A stretch of 64,000 nt of DNA from Halorubellus sp034808145 (GTDB taxonomy: Archaea; Halobacteriota; Halobacteria; Halobacteriales; Natrialbaceae). The stretch is taken from NCBI RefSeq assembly GCF_034808145.1, contig NZ_JAXHGM010000004.1:186001-250000 (forward strand). The letters run 5' to 3'. This document shows, in pieces, positions 8,588-16,807 of this stretch. The translations under genes and the position numbers were made by a program. The notes under the pieces were generated by a model, which did no database searches, was not told where the DNA came from, and saw only the letters and a program-made list of their open reading frames with translations. The stretch's first letter is position 1; the number at the start of each line of letters is the position of its first letter.

Positions 8588-10630
8588 ATGGCCGCACGCG
8601 GCGCGGTCGCGGTCCTCGTCGGCGTCCTGCTGGTGTCGAGTAGCGTCTTCGTGACCGACGTCGGCCCGGCCGACGACGTCGACCCGGTGCCGTTCGACGA
8701 CACCATCGTCCTCACGGACCTCACGGACGCGGAGCGTCGGATCGCCGAGGAGCGCGAGCTCGCGGTCCCGAAGGCGGAGGTGTTCTACTCGCGGTACCGG
8801 TACGTCGTCGGCCACCTCGGGCTGTCGTCGCTCGTCACCGTCCTCGGCGACGACGCGCACGGCCGCCAGTTCGGGGAGGCGCTCGACATCGTCGTGTCGG
8901 ACTACGCGACCGCGACGCTCGACGTCACCGACGAGGGCTACCTCGCGACGACCGACGGGTACGCGAGCTGGGTCGCGGTCGAGAACGCGGCGTTCGTCGT
9001 GAACTCGAGTGCGCGCCGGCCCGGCGGCCCGGTCGTCGTGCCGTTCGGCGAGCGCTCGGCGGCGCGAGCGTTCGCGAGCGAGCACGGCGGCGAGGTCGTC
9101 GACTGGGCGACGCTGCGGGCTCGCGAGCGCGACCGCGGCGACCGCCGGCTCGCCGTCGACGCCGGCCTCTCGCTCGCGGCCGACCGGCACGCGTGGGCCG
9201 ACGATGCGACCGCCGACGCACGCCGGCTCGCTTCCCGCCCGGTGTCCGTGGTCGTCGGCGAGGACGCGCCGACGCTCGCCGCCGCCGTCGAGGCCGCCCC
9301 GCCGAACACGACCGTCCGCGTTCCCGCCGGCACGTACACCGACGTGAACGTCACCGTCAGGAAACCCGTCACCGTCGCGGGCGCCGGGGCGAACGCGACG
9401 ACGCTCGTCGGGACCGGGAACGGGAGCGTGCTCCGCGTCCTGAACTCGACGGTCGCGGTCACCGACCTGGGAATCGAGGGCGTCGGCGAGGGGAAGAGCG
9501 TCCCGAACGTCTCCGTCGACACGGACGCGTGGGACGCGCTCGTCATGCGGTCGTACGCGCACGCCGCCTCCGGCGTCGAGTTCGAGAACGCGAGCGGGTC
9601 GTACGTCGCGGACGTCCGCGTCGAGACGCCGTCGAACGGCGTCACCGTCCGGTACAGCGACGGCGTGGTCGTCGAACGGGTGCACGTCGACGGCCGGTCG
9701 CCGTGGCAGGAGGGGTTCATGAGCACGCTCGCCGCGCACTCCCGGGTCGTGATACAGGATTCGACGTTCGACGGCGGCCGGGACGGCGTCTACATGCACG
9801 TCGCTGACGGGACGGTCGTCCGCGGGAACGACTTCCGGGACCTCCGGTTCGGCGTGCACGAGATGTACACGTCCGACACGCTCGTCGCGGACAACGTCGT
9901 GACGGACGCGGACACGGGCGTCGTCGTGATGACGCGCCCGGAGCGCAACGTCGTCCTCGGGAACGCGGTGCGTGACAGCGGCGTCGGCGTCGACGTCGCC
10001 GGGCGGTCGTCGTTCGTCCTCCGGAACGTCGTCGCGGCGAACGAGGTCGGTGTCGACGTCGGCTCGTACCGGTCGTTGTACGCCGAGAACACCGTGTACG
10101 GGAACGGCGTCGGTATCAGCGGGTCGACGCTCGTCCCGACGAACGCGGTCGCTCGAAACGACGTCGCGAACAACGACGCGTACGCCGAGGCCTCGCTCGG
10201 CCCGGTCCGCGTCTGGTCGCACGCCGGCCGCGGGAACCACTGGGCGGGCGCGCCGGGGACGGACCGCGACGGCGACGGCGTCCTCGAACGGTCGTTCCGG
10301 CCGACGGGTGCGGTCGACCGGCACGCGGAGGCCGTCCCGAGCGTGCACGTCCTGGCGCGCTCGCCTGCGGTCTCGCTCCTGCGGTCGTCGGCCGCGGCGA
10401 TGCCCGGGCTCCGCGCGGAGGGCGTGCTCGACGTGGCGCCGCTCGCGGCACCGGTCCGCCCGGGCGTCCTGGAGCGCGTCGCGACGGCGCCCGACGCCGA
10501 CCCGCGGTCGTGGCTGAACGCGACCGCGAGCGACGCGACCCGCCCCGGTGCGACCCCGGTCCGGGGCTCCGTCGACGATAACGTTACGCGTCCGGTCGTC
10601 GAACACGCGACGGAGGTGCATCGAACGTGA
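8588..10630 (+). CDS. nosD: NosD with N-terminal NosL-like domain
   Basis: Exported protein of 680 residues. A signal-peptide-like segment (about 1-22) is followed by a NosL-like domain (about 70-175) with VSDYATATLDVTDEGYL and VVVPFGERSAARAFASEHGG. These match the core and C-terminus of the adjacent NosL, but the CxxCGM copper motif is absent. From about residue 215 the usual NosD starts: PTLAAAVEAAPPNTTVRVPA, then parallel beta-helix (CASH-type) repeats through about 510. NosD works with the NosFY ABC transporter in maturing the CuZ site of NosZ. Its stop overlaps the nosF GTG by 4 nt. Confidence 0.92.
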   Translation: MAARGAVAVLVGVLLVSSSVFVTDVGPADDVDPVPFDDTIVLTDLTDAERRIAEERELAVPKAEVFYSRYRYVVGHLGLSSLVTVLGDDAHGRQFGEALDIVVSDYATATLDVTDEGYLATTDGYASWVAVENAAFVVNSSARRPGGPVVVPFGERSAARAFASEHGGEVVDWATLRARERDRGDRRLAVDAGLSLAADRHAWADDATADARRLASRPVSVVVGEDAPTLAAAVEAAPPNTTVRVPAGTYTDVNVTVRKPVTVAGAGANATTLVGTGNGSVLRVLNSTVAVTDLGIEGVGEGKSVPNVSVDTDAWDALVMRSYAHAASGVEFENASGSYVADVRVETPSNGVTVRYSDGVVVERVHVDGRSPWQEGFMSTLAAHSRVVIQDSTFDGGRDGVYMHVADGTVVRGNDFRDLRFGVHEMYTSDTLVADNVVTDADTGVVVMTRPERNVVLGNAVRDSGVGVDVAGRSSFVLRNVVAANEVGVDVGSYRSLYAENTVYGNGVGISGSTLVPTNAVARNDVANNDAYAEASLGPVRVWSHAGRGNHWAGAPGTDRDGDGVLERSFRPTGAVDRHAEAVPSVHVLARSPAVSLLRSSAAAMPGLRAEGVLDVAPLAAPVRPGVLERVATAPDADPRSWLNATASDATRPGATPVRGSVDDNVTRPVVEHATEVHRT

Positions 10631-11496
10631 GCGACACCGACCCGGAGACCGCCGACGGTGCCGATGTCGCCGACGACGCCGACACGGGGGCCGCCGACGC
10701 CGCGGTCGGTGGCGACGTCGACGGCCGGTCCCTCGAAGCCACCGCGAACGCCACCGGTGGAGCGCCGGGGACGGAATCGCGGGTGGTCGCGCGCACCGAC
10801 GGACTTGGCGTCCGGTTCGGCGACGTCCAGGTCCTCTCGGACGTCGACCTCGCGCTCGGCGGCGACGCGGTGACCGCGGTCGTGGGCGCGAACGGCTCCG
10901 GGAAGTCGACGCTCCTGCGCGCGCTCGCCGGCCTGCTCCCGCCAACGGCGGGCACAGTCCGGGTGGTCGGCGAGGCCGACCGACCGGTCGGGTTCTGCCC
11001 GCAGGACCCGCGGTTCCGCGCGCACTTCACCGTCGACGAGACGCTGTCGTTCTACGCGGACCTGCTGGACGCGACCGTCGACGTCGACGAGACCCTCGAA
11101 CTCGTCGGCCTCGGCGCGGTCGCCGACCGCCGCGTCGACGCGCTCTCCGGAGGCATGGTTCGACTGCTCGGCATCGCACAGGCCGTCCTCGGCGACCCCG
11201 GCCTGCTCGTACTCGACGAACCCGCGTCCGGGCTCGACCCGTCGCTGCGCGCGCACATCTTCGAGACGCTCCGGGACGTCGCCGCGACCGGGCCCGCGGT
11301 CGTCGTCGCCACCCACCACCTGTCGGGCGCCGCGAACGCCGACCGCGTCCTCGTCCTCGACGACGGCGACGTCGTCGCCGACGGCACGCCGGAGGCGGTG
11401 GTGGCCGAGGCCGGCGTGGACTCGCTCGACGCGGCGTTCACTAAGATCGTCGGCGACGAACTCGCGGTCCACGCGGGCACGGAGGTGGACGGATGA
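10627..11496 (+). CDS. nosF: NosF ABC transporter ATP-binding protein
   Basis: Protein of 289 residues with an acidic, low-complexity N-terminal extension of about 50 residues before the ATPase domain. Walker A is GANGSGKST (about 87-95), the ABC signature is LSGGM, Walker B is LLVLDEPASGLDPS, and the H-loop is ATHHLSGA. With NosY it forms the ABC exporter of the nos system, believed to deliver a sulfur species needed for the CuZ centre. The GTG at 10627 overlaps nosD and its own stop overlaps the nosY ATG, so the four genes are a tightly coupled operon. Confidence 0.93.
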   Translation: MSDTDPETADGADVADDADTGAADAAVGGDVDGRSLEATANATGGAPGTESRVVARTDGLGVRFGDVQVLSDVDLALGGDAVTAVVGANGSGKSTLLRALAGLLPPTAGTVRVVGEADRPVGFCPQDPRFRAHFTVDETLSFYADLLDATVDVDETLELVGLGAVADRRVDALSGGMVRLLGIAQAVLGDPGLLVLDEPASGLDPSLRAHIFETLRDVAATGPAVVVATHHLSGAANADRVLVLDDGDVVADGTPEAVVAEAGVDSLDAAFTKIVGDELAVHAGTEVDG

Positions 11497-12371
11497 CGAC
11501 CGACCGCGACCGGCTGTTCGCCGTCGCCGACCGCGAGCTCGACACGATGGTCCGGACGCCGCAGTACGTCCTCGTCGCGGTCGGGTTCGCCGTCGTCGTG
11601 CTCGGGCTCGCGGTCGCGAGCGGCCTGACGGGGTACGTCCCGCTCGCGGTCGACCTGCTCGCGCCCGTCGAGGTGCTCGTGCCGTTGCTCGCGGTGGCGT
11701 TCGGGTACCGGTCGCTCGGCGCCGGCACGGAGACGACCGAACGGCCGGTCCTCCGGACGTACCCGATGCCGCGGTGGGTGTACGTCGGCGGCGTGTACGC
11801 CGGTCGTGCGGTCGTCGTCTGCTCGCTCGTGTTCGCGACGCTCGTGCTCGCCGGCGTCCTCGTCCCGTTCCTGGGGTCCGAGGGGTCGTCGGTCGTCGCG
11901 ACCCACGGCGGCGAAGGGTCCTTCGGCGCGTACCTCCGGTTCGTCGTGCTCGCCACCGCGTACGCGGGCGTGGTGCTCGCCGCCGTCCTCGCGGTCTCCG
12001 CGGTGACGTCCACGGCGCGGACCGCCGTGGCGGCCGCCGTCGCGCTGTTCGTCCTCGTGACCGTCGGCGTCGACCTCGCGTTCGTCGGCGGCCTCGCGTC
12101 CGGCGTCCTCAGTCCGGAGACCCTCCGGTACCTGCAGGCGGTCGGGCCGAACGGCGCGTTCCGCGGGCTCGTGCTGACGCTCGTCGTCCGGACGGTGGAC
12201 GCCGCCGCCATCCCGACGAGCGTCGTGGTTGCGGACGCGGTCGGACTGGCCGCGTGGCTCGGTGGGGCGCTCGCGCTCGCCGCGGCGTTCGTCTGGCCGA
12301 CCCCGCGGGAACGCGGCTGGGAGCGCGTCGATTCGACCACGAGCGAGGACGCCGAGTCCAGCGAGAAGTGA
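11493..12371 (+). CDS. nosY: NosY ABC transporter permease
   Basis: Membrane protein of 292 residues with about six transmembrane segments. It begins with a short cytoplasmic helix ADRELDTMVRTPQYV, which is the usual NosY/ABC-2 N-terminus. TETTERPVLRTYPMPRWVY forms the coupling-helix region after the second segment. It is the membrane partner of NosF. The ATG at 11493 overlaps the nosF stop (ATGA). No nosZ or further nos gene follows; the next gene is convergent on the minus strand. Confidence 0.9.
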   Translation: MTTDRDRLFAVADRELDTMVRTPQYVLVAVGFAVVVLGLAVASGLTGYVPLAVDLLAPVEVLVPLLAVAFGYRSLGAGTETTERPVLRTYPMPRWVYVGGVYAGRAVVVCSLVFATLVLAGVLVPFLGSEGSSVVATHGGEGSFGAYLRFVVLATAYAGVVLAAVLAVSAVTSTARTAVAAAVALFVLVTVGVDLAFVGGLASGVLSPETLRYLQAVGPNGAFRGLVLTLVVRTVDAAAIPTSVVVADAVGLAAWLGGALALAAAFVWPTPRERGWERVDSTTSEDAESSEK

Positions 12372-12449
12372 GAGCGTTCGCGTCGGACGCGAGTGGGTCG
12401 CGCGGAGCGTGGCGAGCATGGACGCGTGGGACGCGAACAGCTCGGTGTG

Positions 12450-13061
12450 TCAGTACGCGAGACGCCCGCGGAGGAGGTAGCTGAGTCCGAGTGCGAGAAC
12501 GGCGAGGACGGTGGCGGCGGCCGCAACGCCCGTAACGGAGACGGGGATGAGGCCCGGTTCGAACGGGTTCCGGCCGACGAACGTCTGGAAGCGGCCGACG
12601 AACGGGTCGCCGGCGAGCCCGACGAGAAAGAACCCGTGGACGACGGCGACGGCGGCACCGCCGGTGACGAGGCTGACGTGCGTGGCGGCGTCCTCGATGG
12701 CGAGGAGGTCGTGGACCTCGCGCTCGGAGAGGCCGTCGTCGGTCGCGAGCCGTCGGTACGCGACGTAACAGCACCCGACGACGCCGACGAACTCGATGGC
12801 GCCGGCGTACGCGCCGAGGAAGAGGAACTTCGGTTCGGCGGCGAGGACGTCACCGCCGAGGAGCGCGCGCGTCGGCTCGGGCTGGGAGAGCGCGAGCGGG
12901 AGGACGAGCGCGAGCGCGGCCAGGATGAGGCCTTGGAGTGCGAGCGTCCGCGGGAGTGACTGCTTGAAGAGACTGTACCGCTGGAGCTTGATCCGCTCGT
13001 ACTGCGAGTCGCCGAGGAGCGCGGCCGCGTGACGGTCCTCGACCGAGTCGTTCCCGTCCAT
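12450..13061 (-). CDS. hypothetical four- or five-segment membrane protein
   Basis: Protein of 203 residues that I cannot assign to a named family. A polar N-terminus (LLGDSQYERIKLQRYSLFKQ) is followed by hydrophobic segments near residues 40-58, 75-100, 130-152 and 176-197. The loop ATDDGLSEREVHDLLAIEDA is strongly acidic. It converges on the nos operon. Its promoter has a TATA-like element and a perfect palindrome directly upstream, so it is probably regulated. A role in anaerobic respiration is possible from location only. Confidence 0.75.
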   Translation of the reverse strand: MDGNDSVEDRHAAALLGDSQYERIKLQRYSLFKQSLPRTLALQGLILAALALVLPLALSQPEPTRALLGGDVLAAEPKFLFLGAYAGAIEFVGVVGCCYVAYRRLATDDGLSEREVHDLLAIEDAATHVSLVTGGAAVAVVHGFFLVGLAGDPFVGRFQTFVGRNPFEPGLIPVSVTGVAAAATVLAVLALGLSYLLRGRLAY

Positions 13062-13478
13062 GTCGTTGGCAACCGTAGCCCCAGCCTACCTTATGAACTT
13101 TGTGTTAGCACAATCTTGTTACTGGTTCCTGACGGTTGCTATCGCGTCGTCGACCCCACCAGGTCCCGTGTGCGGAGAAACGGTCTCTTATCAATTCTGG
13201 AAGCTTATACCGGGACTTTGAGTTCTCGTCAGTCGTCGAGAACGGTCGCGTCTCGGCCGACTGGTAGCGGGTAGCAACTGCGAACTCGAGAGTTCTTTTA
13301 TATACTCGGTGGCGGTCGAGGTCGCAGCCTCGGCGTCCGCACCGTCGAACGCACGGTATCGAAGTACCGTTGGCGACAGCGCGGAGTGAAAGTGAAAACA
13401 GCTTCGTTAGGGGTTTCATTCCGACGGTACGGCGTCAGCGTTCGCGAGCGGTATCCGCTCAGCCGTCGCGCGGAGCGC
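13062..13478. other. AT-richer intergenic region with a plus-strand TATA-like box
   Basis: 417 bp without a convincing protein gene. It contains the palindromic promoter described separately, a strong TATA-like stretch (TTTTATATA near 13291-13300) facing the plus strand, and a perfect 6-bp hairpin (ACGGTA/TACCGT near 13355-13372). A short RNA could start near 13320, but I see no recognised RNA family. A minus-strand 104-residue frame (13105-13419) is basic and crosses the promoter, so it is rejected. Confidence 0.4.
13087..13113 (-). promoter_or_regulatory. promoter with TTGTG-N4-CACAA palindrome
   Basis: On the minus strand a TATA-like stretch (13087-13096, about 26-35 nt before the ATG at 13061) is immediately preceded by the perfect inverted repeat TTGTG (13100-13104) / CACAA (13109-13113) with a 4-nt spacer. 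A palindrome touching the BRE/TATA region is a typical place for an archaeal transcription factor. Which factor binds is unknown. Confidence 0.5.
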
Positions 13479-14123
13479 TCAGGCGACGGTGGTGGTCTCG
13501 CCGCGGCCGAGCAGGTAGCCGCCGAAGGCGACGAGCCAGAGCATCGCCGGGTAGAATATCATGCGCTCGGCACCGCCGTGGTCGATAGCGCCGAAGACCG
13601 CGGGGTTCCCGGCGTCCCCGACGATCATGAGCGCGAGGAACGCGATGCCGACGACGCCCGCGAGGACGGACGCGTACCGCATCGCGCCGCGGACCTGCGT
13701 CCCCGCCCCGATCGCCTGCACGTTGAAGAACAGGAACGCGAGGAGCGCGCCGAGACTGTGGAGGTCGCTGGTGCCGAGCGGCACGGCGCCGGCGACGACG
13801 GCACCGAGGCCGGCGAGTACGAACGCGCCGAGGAGCCAGCGCTTCCCGTGAACGCGGTGGTAGTAGTACCCGCCCGCGACGTTCAGGAGGCCGACGAGCA
13901 CGAGCGAGGCGTTGAACAGCCACGCGGTCTCGGGGAACACCCCGAGGTCGCTGATGGCGCTCGCGCCGAAGTCGTACCCGGGAGCCATCGCCGCGGCGAG
14001 CATGATGACCGTCATGAACTGCGCGGAGAGGACCGCGAGGACGAGACCGGCGCGACGCCGCGCCCGGACCGTGCCGGTGGTCGATTCGGTGACGAGGTTC
14101 TCGGTGAGGGTGGTTTCAGTCAT
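13479..14123 (-). CDS. DUF998-family membrane protein
   Basis: Membrane protein of 214 residues with six predicted transmembrane segments. DUF998 hallmarks are the first-loop motif DFGASAISDLGV and, in the last third, a GDAGNPAVFGAIDHGGAERM loop between helices. The N-terminal 25 residues are Thr-rich and cytoplasmic. Family function is unknown. The ATG at 14123 is followed directly by MTETTLTENLV, typical of haloarchaeal starts. It is transcribed away from the FMN reductase gene, sharing the 250-bp intergenic region. Confidence 0.82.
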   Translation of the reverse strand: MTETTLTENLVTESTTGTVRARRRAGLVLAVLSAQFMTVIMLAAAMAPGYDFGASAISDLGVFPETAWLFNASLVLVGLLNVAGGYYYHRVHGKRWLLGAFVLAGLGAVVAGAVPLGTSDLHSLGALLAFLFFNVQAIGAGTQVRGAMRYASVLAGVVGIAFLALMIVGDAGNPAVFGAIDHGGAERMIFYPAMLWLVAFGGYLLGRGETTTVA

Positions 14124-14374
14124 CGCGGATCACGTGGAGAGACGCGCGGAAGGCGGATATCTCCGAGCGGTGGGTCTCAGCGCGCGAGAACGACGACGAC
14201 TGCTGACGGACGCTATCGGCCGCCATCGACGGGACACCGCTCGCGTGTCGTTGCACCGCCGACGACCGACGCGAATCGTGGGCGCGGCCCCGCCCGCCTT
14301 CGTGTTCGTTTCGCTACAATACGTCGTTTCAGCGACCGCTTAACTCGGTCCCACCGGAACCCCGAGACGTGACG

Positions 14375-14953
14375 ATGCTCGGAACTGACACACCGACGGT
14401 GGTGGCGTTGTGCGGGAGTCGACGCGACGCGAGCAAGACGAAGGTCGTGCTCCGCGCAGCGCTCTCGACGGCCCGTGACCGCGGCGCCGACACGCGACTC
14501 GTGGACCTGGACGCGTACGACCTCCCGCCGTTCGACGCGGACGCGACGGACGCCGGCGACGCGACGACGCTTCGGCGCCACGTCGCGGACGCGGACGCCG
14601 TCCTCCTCGGCACACCGAACTATCACGGGTCGTACTCGGGCGTCCTGAAGAACGCCCTCGACTACCTGGGGCGCGAGGAGTTCGGCGGGAAGACCGTCGG
14701 CCTCGTGGAGGTCGCTGGCGGGCGGTTCCCGGGGAGCGCGCTCGCGCACCTCCGGACGGTCGCACGCACCTTGAACGCGTGGACGCTCCCCGTGGAGGTC
14801 GCGGTGCCGTCGTCCCATTCGACGGTGCGAGCGGACGAGATCGTCGACGACGGTGTCGCCGAGCGCGTCGCGGACCTCGGCACCGACGTCGTCGACTACG
14901 CTCGCCTCGACGACCATCCACCGTGTCGACCCGCGTCCACGGCCGGGGACTGA
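14375..14953 (+). CDS. NADPH-dependent FMN reductase / NAD(P)H oxidoreductase
   Basis: Flavodoxin-fold protein of about 192 residues. It has the FMN phosphate loop LCGSRRDASKT near the N-terminus and the central motif TPNYHGSYSGVLKNALDYLG, diagnostic of the NADPH-dependent FMN reductase (ArsH/SsuE-like) family. It would reduce FMN or small quinones using NAD(P)H. The ATG at 14375 is preferred; a GTG two codons upstream (14369) is an alternative. A TATA-like TTAACT sits about 35 nt upstream of the ATG. Confidence 0.9.
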   Translation: MLGTDTPTVVALCGSRRDASKTKVVLRAALSTARDRGADTRLVDLDAYDLPPFDADATDAGDATTLRRHVADADAVLLGTPNYHGSYSGVLKNALDYLGREEFGGKTVGLVEVAGGRFPGSALAHLRTVARTLNAWTLPVEVAVPSSHSTVRADEIVDDGVAERVADLGTDVVDYARLDDHPPCRPASTAGD

Positions 14954-14988
14954 GGACTGGGGCCACGGCGTCGCGTCTCGCCGCTAAC

Positions 14989-16143
14989 GTGCGAGTGAAC
15001 GACTCGCATGCGGCCGATAGCTTCGTGTGTTCGAACGCCGCGAGTGCGGACGTGACCGACGAGTGGACGCGAGCGGACGCCGACGTGTCGGACGACGCCG
15101 TCCGGGAGATGGTGCGAGAGCTCCGCCCCGGGTGGACCGTCGAGCGCGTGGAGCGCGCTGCGGACGGGACGGACTTCGTGGCGACCCTCGACGTCTCGAC
15201 GTCGACCGGCGACCGACGCGTCGTCCTCAAGGCGACGACGGCGACGTGGGTCGACGCCGAGGTCGCGCGCGCCGAGCCGCGACTCCTCGAACGCGTCGGC
15301 CGGGAGACGACGACCCCCGTCCCCGACGTCTACGGGTACCGCGACGCACACGACGCGCTCCCCGCGCCGTTCTACCTCCTCGAGTACGTCCCCGGGGCGG
15401 CGCTCGAAGGCGAGGCCGACGTGCTCGACGAGCCTGCGGTCCGCCGCCTGCTACGGGCGGCCGGCGAGAACCTCGCGGCACTCCACGACCTCGGGACGCT
15501 CCCCGGCGTCGGGACCGTCGGCGTCCGCGACGGCGACCTCGCGGTCCTCGACACCGACGACAACCCACGGGCCGAGAACGGCCTCGAGAAGGCTCGCGAA
15601 GACTGTCTGGCGGCCATCGACTCGCTCGACGACGGCGGGTTCTTCCCGGGCGTCACCGACGACCGCGAGCGGTTCGCGGACCTGCAGTCCGTCCTCCGCG
15701 CGCACGTCGAACGAACCGTCCCGACGCTCCCGGCCGCCGACGATCCGCGGTACTGTCACTGGGACTATCGCTACGGGAACCTCCTGGTCGACGTCGACAC
15801 CGGCGCGACGAACGCCGTCCTGGACTGGGCGAACCTCTCGGCCGCGGAACCCGCGAGCAACCTCGCGTCCGCGGAGTTCAACCTGCTCGACGCCGGCGAC
15901 CCCGACGACGCCACGCTCGCCGCGCGCCGGCGGACGTTCCGGGACGCGTACGCCGCAGCTCGCGACGACGGGTTCGCGTTCACCGACGCCGTCCGCGAAC
16001 GCATGGCGTTCTACGAGTTCGGCGAGCGCGTCGGCGCGATGGCGTGCTTCGGGCTCTGGCACCAGGACGCGAGCCCCAGCGAGCGCGCCGCCATCGAAGC
16101 TGACCACCGCGCGTTCGTCCGCGAGCGCTGCGACGACCCGTGA
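14989..16143 (+). CDS. aminoglycoside-phosphotransferase-fold kinase (APH family)
   Basis: Protein of up to 384 residues with the choline/aminoglycoside kinase fold. The nucleotide-binding lysine is in RVVLKATTA, the catalytic loop is CHWDYRYGNLLVD and the metal-binding motif is AVLDWANLS. The true small-molecule substrate is unknown; haloarchaea carry many such proteins without antibiotic roles. The start is uncertain: in-frame GTGs occur at 14989, 14995, 15052 and 15085. The last gives MSDDAVREMVRELRPGW, which resembles family starts, while upstream residues are less typical. Confidence 0.85.
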   Translation: MRVNDSHAADSFVCSNAASADVTDEWTRADADVSDDAVREMVRELRPGWTVERVERAADGTDFVATLDVSTSTGDRRVVLKATTATWVDAEVARAEPRLLERVGRETTTPVPDVYGYRDAHDALPAPFYLLEYVPGAALEGEADVLDEPAVRRLLRAAGENLAALHDLGTLPGVGTVGVRDGDLAVLDTDDNPRAENGLEKAREDCLAAIDSLDDGGFFPGVTDDRERFADLQSVLRAHVERTVPTLPAADDPRYCHWDYRYGNLLVDVDTGATNAVLDWANLSAAEPASNLASAEFNLLDAGDPDDATLAARRRTFRDAYAAARDDGFAFTDAVRERMAFYEFGERVGAMACFGLWHQDASPSERAAIEADHRAFVRERCDDP

Positions 16144-16185
16144 GGACGCCACCCGACAGTCGTGGTACCGCGTCTCTCGCAAGCC

Positions 16186-16190
16186 TTAAC
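16186..16190 (+). promoter_or_regulatory. TATA-like box of the cold-shock gene
   Basis: TTAAC sits 28-32 nt before the ATG at 16218 in otherwise GC-rich sequence, the expected place for TBP binding in a leaderless transcript. Confidence 0.45.
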
Positions 16191-16217
16191 AGTGTACCGG
16201 CGCTCTGTCTGGTCGCA

Positions 16218-16412
16218 ATGGCAGAAGGCGAAGTTGACTTCTTCAACGACACTGGCGGCTACGGTTTCATTTCGACTGACGACGCGGACGACGACGTGTT
16301 CTTCCACATGGAAGACGTTGGCGGTCCGGACCTCGAAGAGGGGCAGCAGGTCGAATTCAGCATCGAGCAGGCGGACAAGGGTCCGCGCGCGACGAACCTG
16401 ACGCGTCTGTAA
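16218..16412 (+). CDS. CspA-family cold-shock protein
   Basis: Single cold-shock domain of 64 residues, full length for the family. The RNP1-type motif GGYGFIST and RNP2-type motif VFFHMED are intact, giving the OB-fold surface that binds single-stranded RNA or DNA. It is probably an RNA chaperone in the cytoplasm. The N-terminus MAEGEVDFFNDTGGYG is standard for haloarchaea. It lies alone, with its own TATA-like element. Confidence 0.95.
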   Translation: MAEGEVDFFNDTGGYGFISTDDADDDVFFHMEDVGGPDLEEGQQVEFSIEQADKGPRATNLTRL

Positions 16413-16456
16413 CTACGGTCTTCGACCCGCCCCTCGGGGCGACGAAGATTCGATTT

Positions 16457-16795
16457 CTGACGGGGCGACTCGTCACGAACCCACCACCCGAGAGCGCGAG
16501 CGCCGTCGACCGTCCGGCGGCCGGCGTTCCGGCGAGCGACCGCGTTCGCGGTCTCGCAGCGAAGCTCTCCTGTCGCGAGCGCGAGGAGTGGTTCAACGAG
16601 TGCTCGTTCCCGCCGGGGAGTCTCGACCAGTTCGACGCCGCGGTCCTCCCGTCGGCGCTCGATCTCTCGGACGTCGAGCTAGTGTCCCGGCAGTCGCCAC
16701 GGTTCGAGGTGACGGTCACTGCGGGCAACGACCGACCGGTCGGTACCGTCGACGCGGACGCGTCCGTCGGCGACGTTCGCCGGAGGTCGTCGTAG
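16457..16795 (+). pseudogene. coding-like frame without ATG or GTG start
   Basis: A plus-strand frame ending in TAG at 16793-16795 has strong haloarchaeal coding character: almost all third positions are G or C and acidic residues are frequent. Stretches include LAAKLSCREREEWFNECSFP, FDAAVLPSALDLSDVELVSR and RFEVTVTAGNDRPVGTVDAD. The frame is open back to about 16240, inside the cold-shock gene, but contains no ATG or GTG early enough; the first candidate is a CTG at 16457. It could be a gene that lost its start, a frameshift, or non-canonical initiation. I do not recognise a family. Confidence 0.4.
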
Positions 16796-16807
16796 CCGGC
16801 CGGTCGG

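Noticed and set aside
13105..13419. Minus-strand 104-residue frame in the AT-rich intergenic region
   Set aside because: It is basic, lacks haloarchaeal codon bias and crosses the palindromic promoter.
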